DNA from: Deltaproteobacteria bacterium
Lineage (GTDB): Bacteria > Myxococcota_A > Polyangia > Haliangiales > SHYZ01
Assembly: GCA_016210055.1 (NCBI GenBank)
Contig: JACQUZ010000082.1
Location: 1-52,471, forward strand
Length of the DNA: 52,471 bases
Direction: 5' to 3'
A model generated the notes under the pieces. It saw only the letters and a program-made list of their open reading frames with translations. It did not search any database and had not been told where the DNA came from. How positions within the stretch are numbered: the first letter of the stretch is position 1; the number at the start of each line of letters is the position of its first letter. The position numbers and the translations under genes are program-made. This document shows positions 26,958 to 36,723 of the stretch, piece by piece.

Positions 26958-29900
26958 TCATTCATACCCGGGGGCCAGCGTCCCTGTCATCCTGTCGGGA
27001 TTCCTGATGGTCTCCCCGAGCATCCAAGCCGTGGCCGAAAAGGCGAGGCTTTGCCCCTCGTCTCCTCCAAGGAGGGCACCTCTCCGACGGCGCGCCGCGG
27101 CGGCGTAAAGGGGCATGTCCACCCCCATGAAGCCGCGCTCCGCCTCGGAGAGCCAGGTTGCGGCGAGCTCGAGATGGCCGCGGGCCGCGGAGGTCCCCGC
27201 GCGCAGGAGGGAGGCCAGTGCGGTCGTCCATGGCAAGCCCTCCTTGGCAAGGCGCACAGCGTCCCGCTCGGCCTGATTGAGGAGGCGCGTCTTTTCCGCA
27301 GGCGCTAGCGTGGAAGCTCCAATGAGGGCGCGCGCCCGGATCTCATGCATCCAGATCCGGATCATCTGCACGCGGAGCAGGAGCGAATGACGGAGCGCTG
27401 GCCACTCCTCGCGGAGGTCCTTGACGGCGAGATCGAAGCGACCCTGATAGGCGTGCAGGGAAGCACGCGAGTAGAGGGAATAGTAATGCTGGAAATGGAA
27501 CCCCTGACGGGACCAGTTCCCGATGGCCCGGCGTACTTCGTCATGCGCGGCCTCCGGGGCATCGGCGGCCATGGCGACGAACGCTCCCACCGAAGCGCGC
27601 ATCGTGGTCTCGCCGTGAAGATTACCGCGTTCCCGAAATGCCCCGAGGTAATCAGCGACCCGCTGCCTGAGCTCCCCAATCCTGCCCAAGAAGTACAGGG
27701 ATCGGGTGATCCACATGCGGCAAATCGCGATTTCCCAATGAACCCCCACGCAGCGCTCGCGAAAGAGCAACTCCGCCTGCTCGTTCTGCTCGAGGGCCAG
27801 CTTCCATTGGCCCCAAAGGTAGCTCGCCTGGGCCTTGGCCCCAAACGCCAGGGCCATCGAATAGGGATCGCCCGCCTTATTGGCCAGCATTTCGGCCGAT
27901 TGAATGAGTTGCTCGACTTTCGCTTTCTTCTTAATCCCTTGGCCAAGGGTATAAATCGCCTCCATGGCAATGCCCCTTGCCACGCGGCTGGGCTCGCCTG
28001 CTCGAAGTGCGAGGAGAAGCCCTCTTGCCTGGAATGCTCCGCCGCGAATGTGGTCGGACAGGGACAACCCAATCCCGGCCGACCAGCAGGCGTCCACTCG
28101 GGCGAGGTCACGGCCCGAGACCTCGCTCGTGTCACGACGCCGAAACCTGAGCCCGCGCAGGGCGAGACGCGCCCTGCCGAGAATGATCGACGCGAGGGCA
28201 CGTTTTGGGGTCTTTGGGTACGAGAGCCCTTCTGCGGCGAGCACCGCCCGGATCGTGGATATCCCTTGATCCACGTGCCCGGCGAAGAGGAGCTGGAGCG
28301 CTGCCTTTTGCTGCAGGTCGAGCGCGTCTGCGGCGCTGGCGCCATCAACAGCCGAGAGCCAAGCGTCCGCGGCGTCCTTCCCACGTCCCGCGTTCGTGAG
28401 CGCATGCCCGAGCTTGACTTGAAGGAGACGTACTTCCGCACGAGGTGCGTTGCCGAGCTCGATGGCCAGTCGATAAAGCCTCGCGGCCTGGTCGAACGCC
28501 AAGGCCTCCATCGCGCGATCCGCAGCCGTGACGGCGTGGGCGGCCGCTTTCTCCAGCTCGCCGGCTGCCTGGAAGTGCAAGGCGAGCACCTCTGGCGCCC
28601 CCCTGGACGAGGACTCGAGGACGCGGGCGAGCTCGCCGTGGCAAGCGCGCCGTCTCGTCGGATCGAGATGGAGGAGCACGGCGTGGCGTACCCGATCGTG
28701 GTACGTCTCGATGGAGTCGCGCCCGCGAGGACCGGTCGTCCTGGCCAAGTGGGCCACCCGGAGAACCCCGGCGCAAGCCTCGAGCTCATGAAACGCAAGT
28801 CCACTCGCGATGGCTGCGATTTCCTGCTCGACCGGGGCGCCAGCGACGGAAATGACTTCGAGGAGCCGCTTGGCCGGCGCTTCCAAGCGGTCAATCCGCT
28901 CCCACAAGGCCTCCTCGAGGCGCAGCGGGGAGGTCGGCTCGCTTCCGCTCGTGGCCACGTGGTGGACCAGCTCGTAGATGAACAGCGGGTGACCATCGGA
29001 CTCGCGCGCGATTGCCGATGCGCTCCCCGACGCGCCAGTCCCCCCACGCTGGATGAGGAGGCCTGCGAGGTCCTGGGCTTCTCCAGGCGAGAGCCTGCCC
29101 ATGGCGAGCACGCGCACGTCGCCTGGAAGCGCGTCGGCGGCGCGCCACGCCTGGCTTCCGTCATCCGTCGACCGCCGGGTGGCAAGGAGCAGCATTGCCG
29201 GTGGCTCGGGCGGGCGCAGGATCTCCGAAAGGAGCGAGAGGCTGTCCGAGTCGGCCCATTGGAGGTCATCGATAACTATGATGAGACGACGTCGTTCTGC
29301 CAGTCGGGCAAGCAGCTCACGCAGCGCGGAAAACAGCCGGGTCCTCAACTCCTGAGGGTCTGCGATGGTGACGGGCGGTGACTTGGCTAGGGCAGTGACG
29401 CGCCGAAGGACCGGAAACACCATGGGCAGGAGCGCGGCCCTGCGCGGCATGACAGCCGCAGCCTCTGCCTCGGGAAGCTTCATGAGGAAGCCGGCCAGCG
29501 CGTCTATCACGCCGTCCACCGCCTTGTACGGAACTGCTTCGCGCTCGTGGCAGCGGCCGGCGAGGATCGCCACGCGCGGGTCCTCGGCCACTGCTTCCGT
29601 GAACCTGCGCACGAGGGAGGTCTTCCCGAGCCCCGACTCCCCTTCGACTAGCGCAGTGACGGCTTTCCCCTCGCGCACCTCTTCCAACATGAGCTTAAGG
29701 GCTTCGAGCTCCTTGAGCCTGCCTACGAACGGTGCCGCCTGGGTGTTGCTCGGAAGAGCTTTGTTCCGATGGCTCATCCCGCTCGCCCCGAGCAGGTTCA
29801 GTATCGATGCACCTGACGGGCGCTTGCTCGGGTCGGCTTGCAGCAAGGCAAAGCAGAGCTTATCCAGGTCCTTCGGTGCAGAAGGGTTGAGCGAGCTGGG

Positions 29901-30650
29901 CGGTGGTGGCATGAGGCGCTGCTTGTCCATCAAGATCTGGATTGAGGTGCCGCTGAAGGGAAGAACGCCCACCAGCGCTTCGAACAGCATGATTCCGACG
30001 CTGTACCAGTCGGCGGGCGGGCCTACGGATCCCGACATGGCCTGCTCTGGCGCCATGTACGCGGCGGTTCCCACCACGCTCGCGTCGGTGAACGAGTGCC
30101 CGGCATCGACCCCCGTCACCAAGCCGAAGTCGACGATGACCAGGTGCCCCGAGTCGCCGACGAGCACGTTGGACGGCTTCACATCCCGGTGCACCATGCC
30201 GGCCACGTGCAGGGCATGGAGGCCCTCGGCGAGCTGGCGAAGCGCGAGCCGCAAGCGCTCCTCGTCGAAACTCCCCTGAAGGCCGCCGGCGGGGAGCGTG
30301 TCCCCGAGCGCCTGCTTCATGGGCGGGTCCTGGACCGCGGGGCTTGGCCGCACGAAGTCCAGGAAGTCGACGCCTTGGACGAGCTCCATGGTGAAGAACC
30401 ACTGCCCTCGATCCTCCATGAGCTCGCCGAGGCTGACCACGTGGGGGTGCTTCACATCGGCGAGCGCCCGGAACTCGCGCTTGAGCCTCGTGAGCATGCT
30501 GGCGTTCGGGCGGGAAAGGGTCTTTAGGGCTACCTTGGTGTTCTTTTGACAGTCGTGCGCCTCGTACACGATCCCCATTCCACCTTCACCGAGGCGTCGC
30601 AGAATTCGGAATCGGTCCGTCCCACGAAACTCGGCGGCCGCGACGACCAT
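26958..30650 (-). CDS. Ser/Thr protein kinase - ATPase - helical-repeat protein, paralogue A
   Basis: A 1,230-residue soluble signalling protein. The kinase domain (about 14-290) has G-loop GEGGMGIV (21-28), K43, HRD 154-156, DFG 174-176 and APE 200-202, so it should be active. A STAND/AAA-type P-loop ATPase begins with FVGR (308-311), Walker A GESGLGKT (337-344) and a Walker B with sensor IVIDDLQWAD. The remaining 600 or so residues are helical TPR-like repeats ending in the shared C-terminal block. The order resembles mycobacterial PknK and the PknB/COG3899 proteins of myxobacteria. The kinase has an insert (about 101-130) with the DTLPA motif also seen in paralogue B. The ATG at 30650 follows GGGGGAG; an upstream TTG at 30662 is less likely. 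It lies between a lipase gene and a dienoyl-CoA-isomerase-like gene in one likely operon. Confidence 0.93.
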   Translation of the reverse strand: MVVAAAEFRGTDRFRILRRLGEGGMGIVYEAHDCQKNTKVALKTLSRPNASMLTRLKREFRALADVKHPHVVSLGELMEDRGQWFFTMELVQGVDFLDFVRPSPAVQDPPMKQALGDTLPAGGLQGSFDEERLRLALRQLAEGLHALHVAGMVHRDVKPSNVLVGDSGHLVIVDFGLVTGVDAGHSFTDASVVGTAAYMAPEQAMSGSVGPPADWYSVGIMLFEALVGVLPFSGTSIQILMDKQRLMPPPPSSLNPSAPKDLDKLCFALLQADPSKRPSGASILNLLGASGMSHRNKALPSNTQAAPFVGRLKELEALKLMLEEVREGKAVTALVEGESGLGKTSLVRRFTEAVAEDPRVAILAGRCHEREAVPYKAVDGVIDALAGFLMKLPEAEAAAVMPRRAALLPMVFPVLRRVTALAKSPPVTIADPQELRTRLFSALRELLARLAERRRLIIVIDDLQWADSDSLSLLSEILRPPEPPAMLLLATRRSTDDGSQAWRAADALPGDVRVLAMGRLSPGEAQDLAGLLIQRGGTGASGSASAIARESDGHPLFIYELVHHVATSGSEPTSPLRLEEALWERIDRLEAPAKRLLEVISVAGAPVEQEIAAIASGLAFHELEACAGVLRVAHLARTTGPRGRDSIETYHDRVRHAVLLHLDPTRRRACHGELARVLESSSRGAPEVLALHFQAAGELEKAAAHAVTAADRAMEALAFDQAARLYRLAIELGNAPRAEVRLLQVKLGHALTNAGRGKDAADAWLSAVDGASAADALDLQQKAALQLLFAGHVDQGISTIRAVLAAEGLSYPKTPKRALASIILGRARLALRGLRFRRRDTSEVSGRDLARVDACWSAGIGLSLSDHIRGGAFQARGLLLALRAGEPSRVARGIAMEAIYTLGQGIKKKAKVEQLIQSAEMLANKAGDPYSMALAFGAKAQASYLWGQWKLALEQNEQAELLFRERCVGVHWEIAICRMWITRSLYFLGRIGELRQRVADYLGAFRERGNLHGETTMRASVGAFVAMAADAPEAAHDEVRRAIGNWSRQGFHFQHYYSLYSRASLHAYQGRFDLAVKDLREEWPALRHSLLLRVQMIRIWMHEIRARALIGASTLAPAEKTRLLNQAERDAVRLAKEGLPWTTALASLLRAGTSAARGHLELAATWLSEAERGFMGVDMPLYAAAARRRRGALLGGDEGQSLAFSATAWMLGETIRNPDRMTGTLAPGYE

Positions 30651-30695
30651 GCGCTCCCCCAAGGGCCTATCTTAAGGCATCTGGGGTCTCGGCAC

Positions 30696-31868
30696 TCAGT
30701 CGATCCTCGCCGTGGCCTCCCGGCGTGGAAATGGCCTGCCTCGCGTAGTCGGAGATGCGACATGGGGGACGATCGCATCGGCGACCCTCGCGTAGAGCGT
30801 GAAGAACTCATCGTCGCCGAAGGCGGATCCGCTGTGCAGGAGCCCGGCGCTAATGGGCTGGTCATCCCGAAGGGGATCGCGCCGCTCGTAGTGGCCGAGC
30901 ACGTCGGCGTGGTCGGCGACGACCAGGCCGCCCAACGCGGCGTCGGGCAGGACCTGCCTGGACGTGTTCACGATGCCGTCGTTGGCTCCCAGATCGAGAG
31001 TGGGTAGCGAAGTCCGCGGGCTCTTGATGACCTGTGCTTCGCCCAAGCCAGAGAGACGCCGGAGCGCCTCCTCGACTTCGGCTGAGGCATCGCAGGCGCC
31101 TGCCCCCAACGCCGTCGACAGGTGCAGGCGGTGAAAGAACGGATCGGCTCTTCGCCCGTCGCTCGCAACCGCCGCGACGACCGCGAAGCAGGTGACGCGG
31201 ACGTGGGGCAAGAGTTTCTTCGTCTCGCGGTGCCTTGCCATGGCGCAGGGCGTGAGATCCGAAAGGAGCCGGCGGTCCCGGACGGCTTGGCTGAGGAATT
31301 TCCAGGCTTCCCACGTCGCGCTCGACGCGCCGGCGGCCGCTTCCCTGATCGTCGGGTCCCTTGCGACGACGGGACCGAGCGCGCGGACGAGGCTGGCTAC
31401 CTGGGCCAACTGGCGTGGCCTCGGCCGTGGATGCCGGAGAAAGCGTGATACGGGGGATTCGGTCATGCAGGTGCCGAAGTGGGGCGAGCCGATTGTCACG
31501 ACCGAGGCGATCCGGTCGCGTGCCCCCATCGGGTCGATCTCCTTCCATGGTTCACTCGGCGAGAGCGGCTCCGTGCATGAGAAGAGCTGGGCGTCGACTC
31601 CGCCCGTGCTGTGGCCGACCAGGTGAAAACGATCGATCCCGGCCTTGCATGCCAGGCGGCCAAGGTAACGGCCGAGCGCTCTTTGCCTATCCACGAGGGC
31701 CCCGGTGGGGAGCGTGGGCACTGGCACCACGGGGACCGCGGTCCCCAGCCGCTCCTCGAGCGCTCCCCGCAACATCGACGCGACGCGGTCGGCGAAGTAG
31801 TAGAACCCACCGAGCCGCCCGAAGCCGAGAAAGCCGGGGATGAGCACGACTGCTTCCTTGTATTGCAT
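30696..31868 (-). CDS. Lipase-like alpha/beta hydrolase (PGAP1/triacylglycerol lipase type)
   Basis: A 390-residue alpha/beta hydrolase. The oxyanion strand VVLIPGFLGFG (7-17), the nucleophile elbow VGHSTGG with S87, a probable acid in DLGANDGIVNTSRQ and a His in VVADHADVLGHYE fit an esterase or lipase triad. IASVVTIGSPHFG is typical of lipases that act on acyl chains. No signal peptide is visible with the chosen start (ATG at 31868); an in-frame start 17 codons upstream would add a weakly hydrophobic N-terminus. It is the first gene of a minus-strand unit with kinase A and the isomerase-like gene, 45 bases upstream of kinase A. Confidence 0.8.
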   Translation of the reverse strand: MQYKEAVVLIPGFLGFGRLGGFYYFADRVASMLRGALEERLGTAVPVVPVPTLPTGALVDRQRALGRYLGRLACKAGIDRFHLVGHSTGGVDAQLFSCTEPLSPSEPWKEIDPMGARDRIASVVTIGSPHFGTCMTESPVSRFLRHPRPRPRQLAQVASLVRALGPVVARDPTIREAAAGASSATWEAWKFLSQAVRDRRLLSDLTPCAMARHRETKKLLPHVRVTCFAVVAAVASDGRRADPFFHRLHLSTALGAGACDASAEVEEALRRLSGLGEAQVIKSPRTSLPTLDLGANDGIVNTSRQVLPDAALGGLVVADHADVLGHYERRDPLRDDQPISAGLLHSGSAFGDDEFFTLYARVADAIVPHVASPTTRGRPFPRREATARID

Positions 31869-31988
31869 GCGGAGTAAATGTAGGCCCGCCGCGGCGCGTG
31901 CAATGGCGCATGCCGTCATGCGGTTGGCCTCACCCTTGCTTTTCTTGGGCGAAGCCGGATGCGCGGCGATCCGGTCGGAGGCTCGACC

Positions 31989-32852
31989 ATGGACTTGGCA
32001 GGCAAGAACGTCCTCGTAACGGGTGCATCACGGGGCATCGGCCGTGCGATCGCCCACGTGTTCGCACGTGCGGGCGCACGGGTGCTCCTCACGGCACGAA
32101 CTTGGGAGGCCGTGGTGGCCGAAGCGGACGCGATCGTGTCGGCTGGCGGCCAAGCATGGGCCCATGTGATGGACGTCACGAACACGCAATCGGTGGCGCG
32201 TGCGGTGGCTTGCGCGCGCCGGGAAGTGGGCGAGATCGACGTGGTCATCAACAACGCCGGTGCCTGCTGCCAAGGTTACTTCGTCGACGAAAACCCGCTC
32301 CTCGCGCACCACCAGATGGAAGTCAACTATTTCGGAGCCCTGCGCGTGATTCGGGCCGTGCTTCCGGGCATGCGCGCGCGCCGGCAGGGCACGATTGTCA
32401 ACATCGCCTCGGTGGTTGCCGCGGTTCCTTACCCGACCGAGGCCACCCATAGCGCCACCAAGGCAGCGCTCGTGGCGTTTTCACAAGCATTGCGGGCAGA
32501 AGTCGCCGACGACGGGATCCGGGTCGTCGTGGTCTTGCCGGGTCACACCGACACGGACATGGGCCGCAGGGTGAGCATCAAGGGACCGCTGGTTCAGGGG
32601 CCCGAGCAGGTCGCGCGGGTTGTCCTCGTGGCCACCTGCCGTGGTCGTCGCCAGGCGGTGGCGGGGACTTCCAACCGCATTCTCGTTCTAGCGAGCCGGG
32701 TGTGGCCAAAACTCGGCGAGGACGCCATGGCGAGCACTGCCCGTCGTTCGTTCCCGGGGGCGCGGACGCCTAAGGAGGGCACGGCCGACTCTTCGGAGCC
32801 AGCGTGCCCGGCTGAACAGGTCGGCCGAACTGTCCAGGGCAAGTCGCGGTAG
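31989..32852 (+). CDS. Short-chain dehydrogenase/reductase with His at the catalytic Tyr position
   Basis: A 287-residue SDR. The NAD(P)-binding TGASRGIG (11-18), NNAG (88-91) and the active-site N113 (MEVNYFG) and S141 (NIASVV) are normal. The YxxxK motif reads H154-SAT-K158: the proton-donating Tyr is replaced by His (CAT codon). Either the enzyme has altered or lost activity, or the nearby Y148 substitutes. After about residue 225 the sequence departs from the SDR core and holds a basic, Ser/Pro-rich tail. The ATG at 31989 was chosen because homology begins there; an in-frame start ten codons earlier exists. It runs divergent from the lipase gene and its stop is one base from the convergent kinase B stop. 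Confidence 0.87.
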   Translation: MDLAGKNVLVTGASRGIGRAIAHVFARAGARVLLTARTWEAVVAEADAIVSAGGQAWAHVMDVTNTQSVARAVACARREVGEIDVVINNAGACCQGYFVDENPLLAHHQMEVNYFGALRVIRAVLPGMRARRQGTIVNIASVVAAVPYPTEATHSATKAALVAFSQALRAEVADDGIRVVVVLPGHTDTDMGRRVSIKGPLVQGPEQVARVVLVATCRGRRQAVAGTSNRILVLASRVWPKLGEDAMASTARRSFPGARTPKEGTADSSEPACPAEQVGRTVQGKSR

Positions 32853-32853
32853 T

Positions 32854-35800
32854 CTACTGAAAGTGCTCGAACCCCGGCGCCAGCATGGCCGTCATGCGAT
32901 CGGGGTTCTTGATGGCTTCGCTGAGCATCCACGCGGTGGCCGCTTCGTAAAGGGCGCGACCTTCATCGCCACCGAGGAGCCTCCCGCGCTGCCTGCGCGC
33001 GGCGGTGGCGTGGAGGCGCATGTCCAAGGCCTCGAGGCGGCGCTCCGCTTCGGCAAGGTGCAGGACGGCGCGGTCTCGGTCGAGCTCGGCGGCAGAAATA
33101 CCGGCCCGGACCAGGGCCGCAAGGGCGCCCGCCCATGGGGCGGCCTCCTTGGCAAGCTGGCCGGCGTCTCGTCGTGCCTGGGCCAAGAGCGACTTCTTCG
33201 CCGCGGGGCTTGCGGCCGCAGCGCCGACGAGGGCGCGGGCGCGGACGTCGTGCATGAAGCAGCGGGTGAGCTCGATGCGAAGGAGCAGAGAACGCTGGAG
33301 GGCAGGCCACTCCTCTCGAAGCACCCGTACGGCGGTGTCGGGTTGTCCTTGGTACGCGAAGAGCGAGGCACGTGAGTAGAGCGAGTAGTAATGCTGGACG
33401 TGATACCCGCGGTGAGACCAGCTTCCGAGCGCACGGTTTAGCTCTTCATGACCGGCCTCTGGATTGTCGGCAGAAAGCGCTACGAACGGCGCCACGGTCG
33501 CGCGCATGCTCGTCTCACCGTACAGGTTCCCACACTCCCTGAAGGACTCCAGGAAGGCTGGTACCCGCGCCGACAGGTCGCGAATCCTCCCCAAGAAGTA
33601 GAGGGAGCGCCCAATCCACTTGCGCATCGTGGTGATTTCCCAATGGACCGCCACGCAGCGCTCGCGGAGCACTGCTTCGGCCTCCTCGCACTGGGCGAGC
33701 GCGGTGCTCCATTGTCCCCAGAAGTAGCTCGCGTGTGCCCTGCATGCCATCACCGCCGCTGCGGCATAGGGGTCGTTGGCCTTCTCTGCGACTTCCCTCC
33801 CGAGGTCGAGAAGGCGGTCCACGCGCGGCTTTCCCTTTACCCCGCGACTCGAGACGTGCGCCGACTCGACGGCGAGCGCCCTGGCGACGCGACGCGGCTC
33901 GCCGGTGGAAAGGGCCAAGAGAAGCCCTTTCAACTGGAACGACATCCCAACCACGTGGTCGGTGAGCGCCAAGCCGATACCTGCGGACCAGCAAGCGTCA
34001 ATGCGCGCGAGGCGTTGGTGCGCGACCTGGCTTTCGTCCTGCCACTTGAACCGAAGCCCACGCATGCTGAGCCAGAGCTTGTCCGAGACAATCGACACGA
34101 GGGCGCACTTGGGCGACGCCGGGTAAGGGATGCCTTGTGAGGAGAGCACCGAGCGCATCGTGTCTATCCCTTGGTCGACGTGCCCGGTGATGAGGAGCTG
34201 CAGGGCCGCCTTCCGCGAAAGGTCCAGCGCTTCTGCGACGCTCGCCCCGGGTACGGCCAGGAGGTACTGCTCCGCCGCATCCTTGCCGCGCCCCGCATTC
34301 GTGAGCGCGTCTCCGAGCTTCACGCGCAGGGCGCGCTCCTCGCTCGCACCCAGCTTCTCAAAGCCAATAGCCAGGCGATAGAGGCGAGCGGCCTGGTCGA
34401 AAGCCATCACGCCCATGGCTCTGTCCGCCGCTACCACGGCGTAGTGACCAGCCCTCTCCAAGTCCTCCGCAGCCCGGAAATGAGTGGCCAGTACCTCGGG
34501 ATCGGCCCGCGAAGTCGCTTCGAGAACTCGCGCCAAGTCCGCGTGGTAGGCGCGCCGCTTGGCCGGCTCCATGTTCATGAGCACCGCCTGGCGGACGCGG
34601 TCGTGAAAGACCTCGATCGCATTCCGACCGTGGGACAAGCCGCTCCGTGCCAAGTGCGCGACCCGCAGCACGCCCACGTGGATACCGATCTCGTTCGGGG
34701 AAAGGCCGCACGTAGCCGCTGCCGTGTCATGGTCTAGGGGCGAGCCGGCGACCGCCAAGAGCTCCAACAGCTTTCGTGCGGGCACTTCCAGCCGACTCGC
34801 GCGATCCCACAGGGCCTCCTCGAGCCTGAGCGGCTGCATTTCCTCGCCTTGTCGAATCGCCGCGTGCTGCACGAGCTCGAAGACGAAGAGCGGATGCCCG
34901 TCGGACTCGCGGGCAATCGTGGCCGCGCTCCCAATGGCCTTGTCGCCTTCACGCTCGATGAGCAGCTCGGTGAGCTCTCGGGCCTCGCTCTCGGAGAGCC
35001 TCCCCAGCTTGATCTCTCGCACGTCACCCGGGAGGGGCCAGGCGCCGCTACCCTGGTCGGAAGGGCGCCGCGTGGCGAGGAGCAGCATGGCAGGCTGATC
35101 CGGAGGGCGCAGGAGCTCCGTGAGGAGCGCCAGGCTATCGGCGTCGGCCCATTGCAGGTCGTCGATGACCACGATGAGCCGGCGTCTCTCGGCCAAGCGC
35201 ACGAACAGCTCGCGGACCGCCTCGAACAGGCGGGTTCGAAGCTCTTGGGGGTCCACGATGGAGACTCGTGGTGCATCGGCCATGACCGGGATCCGCTTGA
35301 GCACCGGGAATACCTGGGTGAGGAGCGCCGCCCTGCGCGGCATGAAGGTGACCGCTTCGGCGTCTCGAAGCCTCGCCATGAAGCCCGCCAGCGCGTCGAT
35401 GACCCCGTCGACAGCCTTGTAAGGCACGGCCTCCCGCTCGAAGCAGCGCCCTGCGAGGATGGCCACCTCGGGGTCCTCGGACATCGCCGCCGTGAATCGA
35501 CTCACCAGGGTGCTCTTCCCAACTCCGGATTCGCCTTCGACAATGGCGGTCAGTGCCTTCCCCTCTCGAACTTCCTCGAACATGAGCCGCAGGGCGTCGA
35601 GCTCGTCGCGGCGACCCACGAACGGCGCGGCGTGGGTGAGGCTGGATGCCACAGCGACCGGGCGAGGAAGAGCAGCACGAAGTCCAAGCTGGTGCAGCAC
35701 CAAGGCCCCCGATGGGCGTCTCCCTGGATCCGCCTGGAGCAGGGCCGAGCAAAGAGCATCCAGGTCTTTGGGCACCTTGGGGTTGAGTGCTCGCGGAGAT

Positions 35801-36543
35801 GGCGGGCAAAGACGCTGCTTGTCCATCATGACCTGGAGCGCAGAGCCGGAAAAAGGAACCGTTCCCACGAGCGTCTGGTACAGCATCGCCCCCACGCTGT
35901 ACCAATCGGCCGGTGGTCCTATCGGACCCGATGCGGCTTGCTCGGGTGCCATGTACGCGGCCGTGCCCACAATGGCCTCGCCGGTCAATGACATCCCCGA
36001 GTCGATTTCAGTGACCAGGCCAAAGTCGACGAGGACGAGGTGCCCATTGCGGTCGACGAGCACGTTGGATGGCTTGATGTCCCGGTGGATCTTTCCGGCC
36101 ACGTGAAGGGCATGGAGGCCCTGGGCCAGCTGGAGCAGGGCGGAGCGTAGTCGAGCTTCGTCGCAGCCCAAGGGCGATGCAGCGGGCAGGGTATCCTCGA
36201 GCGCCTGCTCGCTGGCTAAGCAGGGTGTACCTTCGCTCGGCCGAGCAAAGCTCAGGAAATCCACTCCCTCGACGAGCTGCATGGTGAAAAACCATTGCCC
36301 ATCGTCCTCGAGCAGTTCCCCCAGGCTCACCAAGTTGGGATGGCACACGTCCTGTAATGCTCTGAACTCCCTCTTGAACCTGGCGAGCATGCCCGAGCTG
36401 TGGCCATGCAGCGTCTTGAGCGCGACCTTGACGTTCTTCTCACCATCGAGCGCTTCGTAGACGACGCCCATCCCTCCTTGGCCGAGTCGCCGAAGGACGC
36501 GAAACCGATCCGTGCCCGCGAAGTCGGCTGCGCCGGTGATCAC
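32854..36543 (-). CDS. Ser/Thr protein kinase - ATPase - helical-repeat protein, paralogue B
   Basis: A 1,229-residue protein closest to paralogue A. Kinase: GQGGMGVV (21-28), K43, HRD 153-155, DFG 173-175, APE in the next helix. P-loop ATPase: FVGRRDELDAL, GESGVGKSTL and VIDDLQWADADS. The C-terminal helical repeats end in the shared block. The insert after the hinge (about 101-130) reads ALEDTLPA, as in A. The GTG at 36543 was chosen because the residues that follow (MITGAADFAGTDRF) align without gaps with the start of A (MVVAAAEFRGTDRF). A perfect -10 hexamer lies 15 bases upstream. The frame is open for 350 bases further, but that would overlap the divergent gene for paralogue C. Confidence 0.9.
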   Translation of the reverse strand: MITGAADFAGTDRFRVLRRLGQGGMGVVYEALDGEKNVKVALKTLHGHSSGMLARFKREFRALQDVCHPNLVSLGELLEDDGQWFFTMQLVEGVDFLSFARPSEGTPCLASEQALEDTLPAASPLGCDEARLRSALLQLAQGLHALHVAGKIHRDIKPSNVLVDRNGHLVLVDFGLVTEIDSGMSLTGEAIVGTAAYMAPEQAASGPIGPPADWYSVGAMLYQTLVGTVPFSGSALQVMMDKQRLCPPSPRALNPKVPKDLDALCSALLQADPGRRPSGALVLHQLGLRAALPRPVAVASSLTHAAPFVGRRDELDALRLMFEEVREGKALTAIVEGESGVGKSTLVSRFTAAMSEDPEVAILAGRCFEREAVPYKAVDGVIDALAGFMARLRDAEAVTFMPRRAALLTQVFPVLKRIPVMADAPRVSIVDPQELRTRLFEAVRELFVRLAERRRLIVVIDDLQWADADSLALLTELLRPPDQPAMLLLATRRPSDQGSGAWPLPGDVREIKLGRLSESEARELTELLIEREGDKAIGSAATIARESDGHPLFVFELVQHAAIRQGEEMQPLRLEEALWDRASRLEVPARKLLELLAVAGSPLDHDTAAATCGLSPNEIGIHVGVLRVAHLARSGLSHGRNAIEVFHDRVRQAVLMNMEPAKRRAYHADLARVLEATSRADPEVLATHFRAAEDLERAGHYAVVAADRAMGVMAFDQAARLYRLAIGFEKLGASEERALRVKLGDALTNAGRGKDAAEQYLLAVPGASVAEALDLSRKAALQLLITGHVDQGIDTMRSVLSSQGIPYPASPKCALVSIVSDKLWLSMRGLRFKWQDESQVAHQRLARIDACWSAGIGLALTDHVVGMSFQLKGLLLALSTGEPRRVARALAVESAHVSSRGVKGKPRVDRLLDLGREVAEKANDPYAAAAVMACRAHASYFWGQWSTALAQCEEAEAVLRERCVAVHWEITTMRKWIGRSLYFLGRIRDLSARVPAFLESFRECGNLYGETSMRATVAPFVALSADNPEAGHEELNRALGSWSHRGYHVQHYYSLYSRASLFAYQGQPDTAVRVLREEWPALQRSLLLRIELTRCFMHDVRARALVGAAAASPAAKKSLLAQARRDAGQLAKEAAPWAGALAALVRAGISAAELDRDRAVLHLAEAERRLEALDMRLHATAARRQRGRLLGGDEGRALYEAATAWMLSEAIKNPDRMTAMLAPGFEHFQ

Positions 36544-36558
36544 GTTATGCCCCAGGCC

Positions 36559-36564
36559 ATTATA
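36559..36564 (-). promoter_or_regulatory. Candidate -10 box (TATAAT) for kinase B
   Basis: A perfect TATAAT reads on the minus strand 15 bases before the GTG start of kinase B, with no good -35 at the expected distance. Transcription would start only about ten bases before the start codon, giving a very short leader. The roughly 100-base gap between B and C must hold promoters for both directions; I did not find a convincing plus-strand match. Confidence 0.35.
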
Positions 36565-36643
36565 GATTCCCAAACATCCTGCTAGGCGAGCTTTCTTGAG
36601 GAGCATAAAATAGGGGTGGCTATCTCTGCCTGTCGGTAAGGGG

Positions 36644-36723
36644 ATGTCCGTGGGGGATTTCCAAGGAACCCGACGCTTCCAGGTGCTCGGCCTGCTCGGC
36701 ACGGGCGGAATGGGCGTGGTGTA
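36644..36723 (+). repeat. Start-region repeat shared by kinase genes C and E (copy 1)
   Basis: The first 80 bases of gene C match those of gene E (43977-44056) at 79 positions, including synonymous sites, whereas the sequence just downstream is only about 70% identical. The four G residues before the ATG are also shared. Confidence 0.9.

Noticed and set aside
27345..29381. Plus-strand frame opposite kinase A (678 residues)
   Set aside because: Antisense to a gene with intact kinase and ATPase motifs; composition is typical of shadow frames.
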